Source of the DNA: Pelecanus crispus
Lineage: Eukaryota > Chordata > Aves > Pelecaniformes > Pelecanidae
Assembly (NCBI RefSeq): GCF_030463565.1
Contig: NC_134656.1
Location: forward strand, 1,059,001 to 1,123,000
Length of the DNA stretch: 64,000 nt
Direction: 5' to 3'
Shown: positions 12,278 to 22,699 of the stretch, piece after piece
Layout of the letters: every line of letters starts with the position of its first letter
How positions within the stretch are numbered: position 1 is the first letter of the stretch
The notes under the pieces: generated by a model
Seen by the model: only the letters and a program-made list of their open reading frames with translations
The model's database searches: none
Told to the model about the DNA's origin: nothing
Position numbers and translations under genes: made by a program

Positions 12278-13874
12278 AACCCAACATTTTCTCTTAATGC
12301 ACTGCCTTCCCAGCACTATGCGGGAAGGCCGCCCGTGCTCGGTAGCGGGCCAAGGCAGCCCCGACGGCATCACCCGGGATCACCAAGCAGAGTGAAACGC
12401 GGAGGAGCGCGCCCGTGTCCAGCCACCCCGAAACCACCAAACGCCACGAATTTCTGGGAGCCAGCACTGAGGAAACAACAAGACAAGCCTTCGCCACCCT
12501 GACATGGGGGGTACCCTCTCATTTAGCCCTCTTCTGCTCACTCCCTTGAGCCTTCAAATTCCTTCAAAGCTGAGGAATGCTTCCAAGGAGGAAAAAAACT
12601 CACCACCAAAAAGACATTTAGAGTCAAGCCCCAATAAATGCTGTGAGACAGCGTTGTTTAGTCCATAGCAGTGCACGAGAGGCAGCCAGCCCCGGCACCA
12701 GACTCACCTAAGCGGCATTTTTAAGAAAGGAACAGTAAGTTCTGTACTCAGTCTTTCGACAAAAAAAAAAACCAAACTGAAGTCACAGGAGCACCAAAAG
12801 GTGTTGGTCAAGTTGAGTCTCACCACATCGGGATTATCAGTGTTCCCAACACTAAACTGTACTGGGCCCAACTAAGGGGTTTTGGGCTGCTGTTTCACCA
12901 CCAGCGAACGCTTTCCGCAGTTACCTCCAGTGGGACCTACCCCCACGGACAGGGGTTCCGGTGTCAGAGGGGTTATTTTACAAAGTACCAAAACAAACAA
13001 GAAAACAGAAACCATTAACACAGACCTAGGTACAATGTACACCTACACCGCTACTTTAGAAGTCTTACCTCAAAACCAGTTTCATTTCTACCACAGACCT
13101 CCACCCAACAGCTACAAAGCTACAAGCCCTAAATCTCCAACTCTCAGCGGGCGGTGAAAGACCGCCCGCCTGCCAACGCCTCCTCCCCAGTTCCATGCAA
13201 AGCCGGGCTGAAGAGGCAGCTGCCACATCGAAATAACGTGCCCACGGCGCTTCCCTAGCACCGCTGCAGAGATCCAGGTGCCCCACGGCACTGCCGCAAA
13301 GCAGGTATGAAATCTCTTTTGACCGGGGAACGGAAACTGAGGCACTGAGGTGACACGGGTCTAGTAAGGCAACAGCGGTACTCGATAAAACCCAGAGCTG
13401 ATTTCCAGACCTGGGCTTTACCTTGCACTCCCTTTCCAGGGACCGCGATATTCCTGACAATATGTTGCATGTAAAAAGAACTTGTGGTCAGTTTTGGACA
13501 AGAAGCTTCACAACATCTCCAGGTAAAATTTAAATTTAACGGAAAAAAAAAACGGGGAAGAAGAAATCTGAGCAGCTGCTTCGTCATGATTGCTGGTGAA
13601 CCCCAAGTAGTGAGAAAGGAGAGCTACATAAACTACAGCTTAAAAACTACATGATTTAAAATTTCTTTTCTGCCTGACCTCAGGCTGGAAATACAGGACA
13701 AGTCAGACAGAACAGTCTAGAAGCGACTGTGAGGAGCATCACAGCGCTGAAGCGGCTCTGCGGCAGCTTGGCAGCACGCTCCGCAGGCAGGAGAACGCTG
13801 TTAGCACCGAGTGGTCCCTCGCCAAGGTACAGAGCTCAGAGCCCCGAGAACTACGGAGCCTGTTCCTCTTTTGG
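12190..13874 (-). other. POFUT1: POFUT1 3' UTR
   Basis: From the POFUT1 stop codon (13877-13875) to about 20 bases past the AATAAA signal there are roughly 1.7 kb with no competing gene. It includes a 25-base A tract (transcript sense, 12245-12269) about 30 bases upstream of the signal. The precise cleavage point is inferred. Confidence 0.65.
12210..12215 (-). terminator. POFUT1: POFUT1 poly(A) signal AATAAA
   Basis: The minus strand reads AATAATAAACAC here, a canonical hexamer. It is the last signal before the KIF3B CpG island begins. Cleavage is expected 10-30 bases further left, near 12180-12200. Confidence 0.6.
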
Positions 13875-16800
13875 TCAGAATTCATCCCGTAATCTTGGCG
13901 GGTGGTCCATGCCAAAAAACGAAGAGGGTTTTCCATGCACGTCACGCTCTCTTTTCACAAAGGCAGTAAACGAAGAGACGCAGTTCCCGATAAAGTGATC
14001 GGACTGGCCAAGAATGTACAAGTCAATCTGAGGCACTTCTGGCTGCAAGCTAACAACCTTGATCTGCAGGGAAAGAAGGAAAGCAAATGAATCCAGTCAT
14101 CTATTATTACAATGCAAATGCCTTGGCATAGTATTAGAAATGGGAATATACAACAAGAAGAGAGGAGATTCTGTCTTAAGTTGCCCTATAACTCATTTAT
14201 GAATAGATACATGTCAAAACATTTTTGAAAATCACTTAGGTTTATTTAATTGAAATCTTTTTCAAGGAGAAATTTACAACCATGCAGGATAATGCTCTTC
14301 AACCTCTAGGAAAGGAAGAGTTTTACAGTCCAATTTTTATTGTCTTGAGCAAAATTTACCTTGAGCTGCCAATATTTGTCCGTGAGCAACATATTACACA
14401 ACTGCCTGCCTGCTGCCCGTGGCAGCAACGGGCCAGAATCCAAGGAAGGTTTTTATTAAAGCACTCCTGCCAGAACGGGTTTCCAAAAGACTTACCTTTC
14501 CTTGGAAGAACTGCTGTATCTCTGTCGTGTAGGGCTCAGAATCAGTAGCGATATAAACAGATTTAGCTTCTGTCTTTTCCACCCAGAGCTTGAGAGCACG
14601 CTTGATCTCTTTGAGGTCTGGCAGGCACATGTCCATGGTGAGAGGGACCGCAGCGCTTCGGTCATAGCCCACGCACTGAGGTGAAGCCATGAAGTGCGGC
14701 CCAGCCGTCCCGTCCTTTAACATGTTGCAAGCATTTTTCTGTTGGAAGAAGAAAAGAGAAAATATCATATATTTGAATGGCAAGCGTGAGAATACGCTAC
14801 CGCGTCCCCCACCTCTGCCAGCAGCGTCACAGCCTGTTTGAAAGAGGAATCCCAACGGCGCTGCTGACACTCGGCGAGTTGCTGAGCAACTCGGGCTCGG
14901 GCTGCCACCCCAGAAGCACAGCTCCTCCTCGGCAGCTTCTTCCACAGAGCGTTCGCCACCACGCTACAGCAGCCGCTCGGGCTACAGCAACTAGCCTCAC
15001 ACAGGAGCCGTACCCAATCCGAGCCGATCCGCAGATGAATTCCTACGTAGGGTCTGACCAGCAGAGAGTCAATGTAGGCTTCTCCTTTCTTCACCATTTC
15101 ATCGGACCACACGATATACTTTTGGAGAGGTCGATGCTCCTCTAAGACTGGAAACTGGGCCGGAGCTCCAGGTAAGGCGAGTACAGGGTGCTCAGATGGT
15201 GGAAACCTACGGGGATAAAAAAAATAAACCAAACAAAACCACAGCAGACCCAAACATAACCTAACCTTGCATGCATCATCTTGCCCAAAGACTACCGTGA
15301 GGGCTGGAACAGAAGTTATGAACACCCAGAAACATGCAGCATCTATTGCTCCAAATTTACCCAAGAAGAATTTTAACTGTTTTGCCACGTGAACAGAACA
15401 CTGAAGCAAAACTCAGGTACTGCATTTTACCCCAGACCCGGTAACACATGAATTAGTATTTTGCCAGGCAAAAGATAAGAAACTCATATGCATAGCGACG
15501 AGCTACCAAGCAACAAGCGCTTACATTTCCACCCCGGACTAGAGCAATTCTGTCACCCAAACTTAGTGATACGACTAAAGGGGCTCCGCAAACATGAGGC
15601 AACCAGCAAAATACAGATCATCAGCAGCAACTGAGAACCCAATTCTTTCTGAAGAATAATTACATACGTAATCAATAAATACTGTAACTAAATATTACTG
15701 GCTGAGAAATCAATCAGCCTAACAGTGTTCACACCTAATACTGCCCACAGGAAGACAGTGCTCAGCAAATATTTAATGGAAAGAACAGTAAGATTTTTAA
15801 TTATATTGCTAACTAACCACGTCAATCTCTCCCCCAACATGCAAAGGCTTTCCACAGTGCCTAGCACAACTGTTTTCGTGAGTTATTCTGCAGTGGCACG
15901 CCAGTACTTTTCCATCTTCTCGCTACCTTTGGATCCAATGGTCCTTGTACGCAGAACTGAAGGAGATTCCCTTGAAGAGCTCAGACTTATCAAAATCCAC
16001 TTGGAACTGATCCCAGAAGGGACCAAATGGATTTCCATCCTGCAAAGGAAAGACGAGTGTTCATTCAGCGCACACGCAGAGCTGGAAAGGCAGACCTAGC
16101 AAGATCCCGGGGTGCCAAGCTGAAGAGTTTTTCTGTTAGGGAAGAAAGCAGACCAAACGCAGCAGCTTGTTTGCCACATATCAGCTCCACAGGAGGAGGA
16201 GAGTGAAACACATCAGAGAAAGTTACTGAGAAGTAATGCAAAGGCTGTCTTAAAAGAACAAGAAAACAACAGCTCTCAAACTTGTATTTAAAACAGGGTG
16301 CTTTAAAACCAGCTGGACAGCTGTACCACAGATGCGAAAGGGGCAGAGAGCAGCAGGAGATAAGCTGTGTCGTTACAGATCTGTTCTCCTTAAGCTCACC
16401 ACCCAGCCCTAAGCGATAAAACCTACTTGCACAGACCTTCCTGAACCCCGGGCCTTTGCTGACAAAGAAAAGCGTGAAGGCGCAGGGAGACACACAGATA
16501 AGTGGTGAAAGGAAGGCCACAGAGAGGGATTCAGGGTGGATAAATCCTACATTTGCACATCAATGCCGGCCTGAGCGAGTCAGCCATTCCCTTCGGAGCA
16601 GCGGGAGGATTAAACCACGGCCGGGGGGGGGGCCGCAGGAGGAACTCACCTTCATGGGACAAGTGCTTTTGTCAGCGCTCCTCTGAGCTGCCGCTTCGAA
16701 GCAGTAAGCCACTCGCTTGCCAGGTGGCCAGTGGGCGGGCGCCAGCTCCTCCATGAACTCCTCCAGGCTGATAACGCGGTGGTACCGCCGCAGCGGCTCC

Positions 16801-17660
16801 AGCCTGAAGTGCTCCGCGTAGGGGACGTGCAGCTGCGGGCGACAGCCACCGCCTGACTCGGGGGCGGCGGCACGCCAGGCCCCAGGCCCCCAAACCTCCC
16901 CCCGGGGCCCGCACCTCGCCCCACGGGGAGAGGCCCGGGCCCTGCCCGCCGCCCCCTCCCCGCCGACCCACCCAGCCTCCGGGGGCTCACGTTGGTGTAG
17001 GGCGGGCGGTGGTGGCGGTACTCGATCCATGGCGGCACGGCCAGGGTCCGGTTGAGGGTGCGGGCGAAGGCCAGGGCGCCTAGGAAGTGTTCGGCCTGGT
17101 TCCCAAACCGGCCTGCGAGAGGGGAGAGAGCGGGGCTCAGCCGGGGGCTGCGGAGGGGGCTCAGCCGGGGGGCTCAGCCAGGGGCTGCACCGGGGGGCTC
17201 AGCCGGGGGCCTGCAGCGGGGGCTCAGCCGGGGGCCTGCAGCGGGGGCTCAGCCGGGGGCCTGCAGCGGGGGCTCAGCCGGGGGCTCAGCCGGGGCCTGC
17301 AGCGGGGGCTCAGCCGGGGGCCTGCAGCGGGGGCCTGCAGCGGGGGCTGCACGGGGGCTCAGCCGGGGGCCTGCAGCGGGGGCTCAGCCGGGGGCCTGCA
17401 GCGGGGGCTCAGCCGGGGCCTGCAGCGGGGGCTCAGCCGGGGGCCTGCGGAGGGGGCCCAGCCGGGGGCTCAGCCGGGGCCTGCAGCGGGGGCTGCGCGG
17501 GGGCTGCACGGGGGCTGCAGCGGGGGTTCCGCGGCGGGAGCGCCTCACCCATGCAGGGACAGTAGAGCAGGTAACCGGCCGCGTCCCAGGCGGGCGCCGC
17601 GCCGCCTCCCGCCGCCATCACGAGGAGGAGGAGGAGGAGGAGGAGCGGCGGTGCCGCCAT
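13875..17660 (-). CDS. POFUT1: GDP-fucose protein O-fucosyltransferase 1
   Basis: ER-lumenal GT65 enzyme that adds O-fucose to EGF repeats of Notch and its ligands. Exons: 17549-17660, 16991-17112, 16650-16832, 15927-16039, 15014-15206, 14496-14738, 13875-14063. These total 385 codons including stop (384 residues; human 388), with all phases consistent. Residues 1-22 form a signal peptide with nine consecutive Leu. RFGNQ follows at 39-43, the sequon NRT at 58-60, and the nucleotide-binding HLRIGSDW at 234-241 (Arg236 matches the essential human Arg240). The protein ends in RDEF, a KDEL-like retrieval signal. The second mammalian sequon (NKS) reads DKS here. The start lies in a perfect GCCGCCATGGCGGC palindrome. 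Intron 1 is mostly minisatellite; the other introns (121-913 bases) show nothing notable. The gene is divergent from PLAGL2 with a shared promoter. Confidence 0.98.
17131..17529. repeat. Minisatellite filling POFUT1 intron 1
   Basis: Irregular tandem repeats are built from two modules on the plus strand, ggggctcagccggg and gcctgcagcggg, in units of roughly 11, 14 and 25 bp. The intron runs 17113-17548 (436 bases), so about 400 of them are repeat; only the splice-site flanks are unique. The array is G-rich on the plus strand and C-rich in the POFUT1 transcript. Confidence 0.9.
17622..17645 (-). repeat. POFUT1: CTC triplet tract coding poly-Leu in POFUT1
   Basis: Eight perfect CTC codons (GAG on the plus strand) encode most of the nine-residue leucine run of the POFUT1 signal peptide. 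A pure triplet tract in coding DNA can vary in length without shifting the frame. Confidence 0.9.
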
Positions 17661-17800
17661 GGCGGCTCGGCGGAGGCCCGGCGGAGGCGGCCCCGTCCCG
17701 GCATGCCCCGGGCCCGGCGGCTCGAGCGGGAAGCGGCCACCCCCGAGGCGGAAGCGGGCGAGCGACGTCACTCCCACAATGCCCCGCACAATGGGGCCGC
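17661..17800. promoter_or_regulatory. Bidirectional POFUT1/PLAGL2 promoter
   Basis: A CpG-dense, TATA-less block lies between the POFUT1 start codon (minus) and the predicted first PLAGL2 exon (plus). It holds a near-CRE (cgacgtca, 17763-17770) followed at once by ctcccacaatgc (17771-17782). The reverse complement of the latter resembles the ZNF143 core GCATTnTGGGA. Human POFUT1 and PLAGL2 are also arranged head to head. Confidence 0.65.
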
Positions 17801-17846
17801 CGCGGCCTGGGCCGGAGCCGCGCCCGGCGGGGCCCGGGGGAACGGG
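17801..17846 (+). other. PLAGL2: PLAGL2 non-coding exon 1 (3' end)
   Basis: The donor ACGGG|GTGAGT at 17847 is the best plus-strand donor in the CpG island and points toward PLAGL2. The left limit is arbitrary because the transcription start cannot be seen. The next PLAGL2 acceptor is at 22565-22566. Confidence 0.45.
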
Positions 17847-18130
17847 GTGAGTCCGGGGCGGGGGTGGGAGGAAGGGGGGCGAGGGGCGGCGTCACGGAGG
17901 CCCCCTCCCCTCGGCGGCGGGGTCCCCTCAGGGGACAGGGGGGCGTGTGAGGAGGAGGAGGAAGAGGAGGGGGGGGGGGGGGGGGGCGTAGGCCGGGCCC
18001 GCCTCTCCCCCTCCCTCCCCTCAGGGCTGCGCCATGGTAACGGGGGGGGGCGGCACGTGTGCTCCCCCGGCACCGGCACGGCCGCATCCGCGGACCCTTC
18101 CCCCGGCGGGGGGGCTCCCCTTTCCCTCCC

Positions 18131-18229
18131 GGTGCAAACGGCGGAGCTGCCGGGGGGGGGGGGGGGGGGGGGCGAGTTGCCCCAGGGCAACTCGCCCCCC
18201 CCCCCCCCGGCAGCTCCGCCGTTTGCACC
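18131..18229. repeat. Near-perfect 99-bp inverted repeat (hairpin)
   Basis: The outer arms (18131-18151 and 18209-18229) are 21-base perfect reverse complements. Next come a G run of 21 on the left (18152-18172) and a C run of 14 on the right (18195-18208). The inner 10-base arms (18173-18182 and 18186-18195, sharing the C-run edge) are also perfectly complementary around a centre of one to three bases. The only departure from a full palindrome is the unequal G/C run length. Flanks outside 18131 and 18229 do not pair. Confidence 0.93.
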
Positions 18230-19875
18230 CCAGTTGCAACCCTCATGGCCGCATTCTGCCCTGGGGGCTTTGCAGCCACTTTGGGGGTGGCTGGGTGGGA
18301 AAAGCGTTTGTTTTTCCTCTTTTTTTGGTAGCATAAATAAATCAGCCCGGAGCCATATTGGCGTTTGAGGCTTTCCCGGTGGTGCAGGGAAAGGGTTTGG
18401 GCTTTTAAAATCCCGGTCGGTGTCATGTCAGGGAAGGGGAGGGTGAAAAGGGTGATTTTCCCTATCTGAAAAACCATCCTCTGGGAGCGGTGTGTCTGGG
18501 GAAAGGTGCAGCAGCTTTTCCCTGCGTTTTCAAAGTAAACGCAAACTTCACGCAGAGTTTTTCCAAAATCCATAAGCGATCGAGCTGGGGGGGGGGGGGG
18601 GAGGAGCTGATACCAAGGCTTGAGCAGCTCAACTCGAAAAATGAACCTGTTTGAATGTAAAAACCTACATATCTAGACACGGCCGCAGGTGCTCACTGCA
18701 AGGAAATAATGCTTTTCATAGGGGAAATCAGGGGATCGTAATGACGTGTGGGCTGGTGTGTGTGACTGTAGGAAAACTGTAAGAAAAAGGGTCAGTGCAA
18801 GATGTGTCGGGAGGCAGGAGAGTGATTTTTACATCCAGAGGTGGCATGGGCAAGGCTGGTACTGAAGTACTGCATCGAGGTCTGGTATTGACTTTTTTCC
18901 CTCTCTTATAATTTTTAAAAAAAAAATGGATATTGGAAAACGGCAGAGGATGTAGAAAAGTCACAAAGTGATCTGAGGTCTGGAAGCAGAACCTTGCAGT
19001 CAGGGGTTGGAGCTGGACTCGATTAGAACACCGTCAAGAAAAGTAAGGGGTGGCTTTGTTACGCTGCACGGGGGCTTTGAAAGGCCTGCTCCGAGGGACG
19101 TTGCTGCAGCAGTTTGAGGTGTTACGGTCACTGGGCATCGTGTGGGAAGGTCGATAAACGCGTGAGTGGGATTGCTGCAGGAGCTGGGGCACAACACTGG
19201 GCTGAGGCTGAGTGCCCGCTGCGGATTCTGGCCTCCGCTTTCTGCCAGGTAGCTGGTACCTTCTGCTTGAGCAAGTTTAAGTTTTAACAACTTAAAATAG
19301 ATTAGCAAACCTGAGCAGGGAACTGACCTGGCTGGGGGGAGGAAAAATTTAAAAAGAAGTTACTTTTCAGCTGGGTAAGTTCCTTCAGCTGCACCAGCGT
19401 GCAGCTATAACACAGCCAGGCCAGCGCAGCACAGGAGCAGGCAGTGAGGGGACGCAGGAGTCCCTAGGCCGACTTCTCTGTCCTTGCAGGAAGAAAAGTG
19501 ACAGTATTGGAGCAGCTCCTTAGCAGAGGCACAGCAGGACTCAGCAGGCAGAAGCCAAGGGCAGACAGATACGGAGCAGACCCAAGAGATGCCCTTTAGA
19601 AAAGAGAAACCGCGGCTCCGCAACCCAGGGGCTGCTCAGGCAGCCGGCCGGGCCCCGTGTCCCTGCCTCCCGCTGCTGCTGCTGCATACCCGCTCCGGCC
19701 AGACCAGCACAGCTTTGCTGTTGGTCTGGTCAGAGAACTCATCCAGGCTCCTTTTTATTTTTTCCTGATTATTTTTAACCTGGGCAGTTCCCCAATCTGG
19801 TGCCCAGCCTAGGTCACAAGGTTTTCCCGCGCAGCCGAGCATCGGTGCTCCGTGTCACAGGAGTGACGTTGAGGG

Positions 19876-19925
19876 GCAGAAGCTGTGCAGAAGCTGTGCA
19901 GAAGCTGTGCAGAAGCTGTGCAGAA
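19876..19925. repeat. 11-bp tandem repeat, about 4.5 copies
   Basis: The unit gcagaagctgt is repeated four times in tandem and followed by a partial copy (gcagaa). It lies inside PLAGL2 intron 1, with no sign of function. Confidence 0.9.
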
Positions 19926-22566
19926 ACGCTGTATCATTGAACCGTACTTTGAGAAGGATTAAACAGTGGGACAGACGGCCAGAGCAGGTGGCGGACTCTA
20001 TCCCAGGGACTTTCTGTGAAGCCCAAGAGCTTTTTTGTACTACGTACCAACTCAGACGTACCTCATTGTTTTCTGTGCAATGACAAGTGGCTGGAATCTC
20101 ATATGTAGCATACCATCCATCAGCTTATATGAGCTCTCCTAGCTTGAATTTGCACAAACCTGATGACTGTAGTAATGAAATAGTTCATATAAGTTGGCAG
20201 CCAGTGGGATCCAGCTCTCAGGTGGTTCGTGTTTTTTTCCAGCTCTGCGTTCACCCTGCCAAACTCTTAACCTCTGTAGGACTGAAGCAGAGGGAGATTC
20301 ACCTGGTGATGGGGGGTTTCTGTAACAGACATATCTGAGATTTCTGGAGCTGCATAGGCTAGACATATTTTTCCAGCACTAGTACAAAACTTTCCAAGAC
20401 AACCAGGCGTCCCAGTGCTGGTACGAAGGCTGTGATGTACAAGGTATTCTCTGAACATGCGTAGGTGAAGTGTTTCCAGGCAGCGGTGACTGTTTCTCTC
20501 TGGTGGCTACTGAGTTAGAGTGAAGAGAGAGCGTATTGGAAAACTTTCTTTGCAGAAACATTACTAAGAAAACTAACTGAGTTTTAAAAAATGTATATGT
20601 ATAGATCACGCAGAGAGTTTCGGAGCCAAGCATGAAATATGTTGTTGACCTTCCACTGCTACTGTGTTTCACTGATACTGTGCGAGACCCTCATGTTATT
20701 TTTGATTTCTTACTCCACAGCTGTCAGAGCGTCCTACCACATACATTTAGACTTAGAAACAGACCCAAATAGGTAGAGTCCTCCTCCTTGCTAGAACCTT
20801 AAAATTTTAAAGGAAAGTTGATGAAATTTTACAATAATTGGTTACAGAAATTATCACGTCTTAACTCAATTTGTATTTGGGTTTCTGCTCTGAAGGCGAC
20901 AGATAGTTTACGCGCCTTACTACTAAAGACAGCAAGATTCAACCTCTGTCTTCTTTCAGGTAGCTTTGAAACTGGTACAGATGGCTGAGCTCGTTCAGAG
21001 GGAAAGAAGCAACTACCTGGTGAAAGTGGCAGAGGCTCCCAGAACGTGTGCGCAGCGCTGAAGCAGGAGGTAGAGAACATTTCTCTTTTCCGGCACACAT
21101 CTCATACAGGGGTGAAATATTCATGGTCTTAGATGCCTGCAGAGGAAGACTGCTCTGAGCCGCAGGACTCACCCTGAGGGGTAGGAGCAGCCGTCGTGTC
21201 ACACTGGGTTGTACCAAAGTGGCACCTCAGCAGTTCTAGTCCTTTATTGTTCTGCTTTGCCTGAGTAGACGCAGTCCACACAAAACTGGATTCTGTTCTT
21301 AATGGACGTTTCCAAACCTCATAGACACGCATTTTCTTGGAGTCGTCCCATTTCCCAGTGTTTTCCATCCTGAGGGAAGCATTTGTGGCACTGTGAGTGA
21401 CGGTGTAGTTACAGTTATTGTTATTTCAGCTATTCATAACGTTCGGTGGTGCACTTTCTTAATGGGGGTTGGTTAGTTCCCTCATAGTTGCACATCCTGC
21501 CCACAACTGGCACTCGTGTTGATGTGCAGGCAGGAAGTTCCTCCCTCTGAAGCAATCATGGAGTGAGAAAGAGCTTGAGGGTTTGATGCTATTTTAAGAA
21601 GAGTTTCTCAGGCAGCTAAAATTCAGTGAAAGAGATCTTTTCTGGGGCTTTTACTTCAGCTAACGGTTTACCAGTTTAGATATTGGTAGAACCATATAGA
21701 AATGCAGTACTTTACCAACAAGACAAACACAACTCAAGAACAATGGGCTAAGAGAGATTAATGTAGCTTTTCATCAACATGAAAGCCACCAGAGCATACA
21801 GGAGGTATATTTTGCTGAACAGGAAACAATTTGAGCTTCCATTATCAATGGATGAGAGTGCAAAGGAAAAAAAAGAATTGCTCATTACTGTAGAAAACTT
21901 GCTAACCCAGAGAGGCAGAATCTGCCCCACATTAGAAAAGTGAAAATACAATGACTAATCACACCCTAAAATGAAGCAGCATCTGTTGCCTTCCTGAAAA
22001 AAGGTGTGGTGTTGCTGATAATAGCAAGTTTTCTTCCCCAGCCCCATTGACCTGTGTGTGGTAATTCAGATTGGTTTGCTAGGAGATGGTTTTACTAGCA
22101 GACCAGGTTGGTAGCAAAGTGGATGAAAAAACAAATACAAGAGAACCTTAGTTTCTGTGAGAAGCTTTAGAAGGAAATTCCATGTAAGCAAAGATCAAGA
22201 GCCAGTGCGAATAGACCATGAAGAACATGAAAGAGGGGATGAGAAGCGGTCCACACAACACACGGGGAAAGGTGAGGTATTTAGAGCTACAGGCGCCTAT
22301 CTACAATGTTTCAGGAGAAAATGCATGTAACAAGTAACGCTGGCTCTTAATAGTTGCAAAAATGTAATTCAGAAAAAGTTTAACATCATTTTATTGGTAT
22401 AACGGGGGCTAAGGGGGAAAAGAATGAAACACATTCTGGAGATGGGAGTTTGCCACGTCTGTGAACACGCCTCTTCACGTTTATAATGCTTCTTGAACGC
22501 TCACACGCGTCTGTCCGCATGGGTGAAAGGCGCAGTGTCTTAACACCAACCCTTCTGTGATTTCAG

Positions 22567-22699
22567 ATGAAGATGTTTTGCTGTTAAAGCAGTTTGGTCA
22601 CAGAGGGTTCCAACTGAAAACTGCACCAGGACAACATCACGGCAAGACGCCTGCAGGCTCGAGTTCTGCTTGACATGGCCATGTTCTACTAGACCTGCC
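22567..22699 (+). other. PLAGL2: PLAGL2 5' leader with two short uORFs
   Basis: After the acceptor at 22565-22566 the exon opens with ATG, giving uORF1 at 22567-22587 (peptide MKMFCC). A second uORF (MAMFY) occupies 22675-22692 and ends seven bases before the PLAGL2 start. Neither is in frame with the main ORF. If the acceptor is used, both would be present in every mature transcript. Confidence 0.55.

Larger units (their letters stand above)
17847..22566 (+). other. PLAGL2: PLAGL2 intron 1
   Basis: About 4.7 kb of non-coding sequence runs from the predicted first donor to the acceptor TTTCAG ending at 22566. The first 750 bases belong to the CpG island and carry long G runs (17969-17986, 18587-18601) and the 99-bp hairpin. 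The rest is ordinary intron with one short tandem repeat. No open frame resembles a known protein. Confidence 0.5.

Noticed and set aside
10567-12297. Very long open frames in all three plus-strand frames and on the minus strand (up to 576 codons).
   Set aside because: They are created by the G-rich minisatellite and CpG island, which lack stop codons in every frame. The products are low-complexity and match nothing, and KIF3B intron 1 occupies the locus.
17052-18368. A 438-codon plus-strand frame and overlapping long frames on both strands.
   Set aside because: It crosses POFUT1 exons, the intron 1 minisatellite, the promoter and the hairpin. It is open only because the DNA is GC-rich and repetitive.
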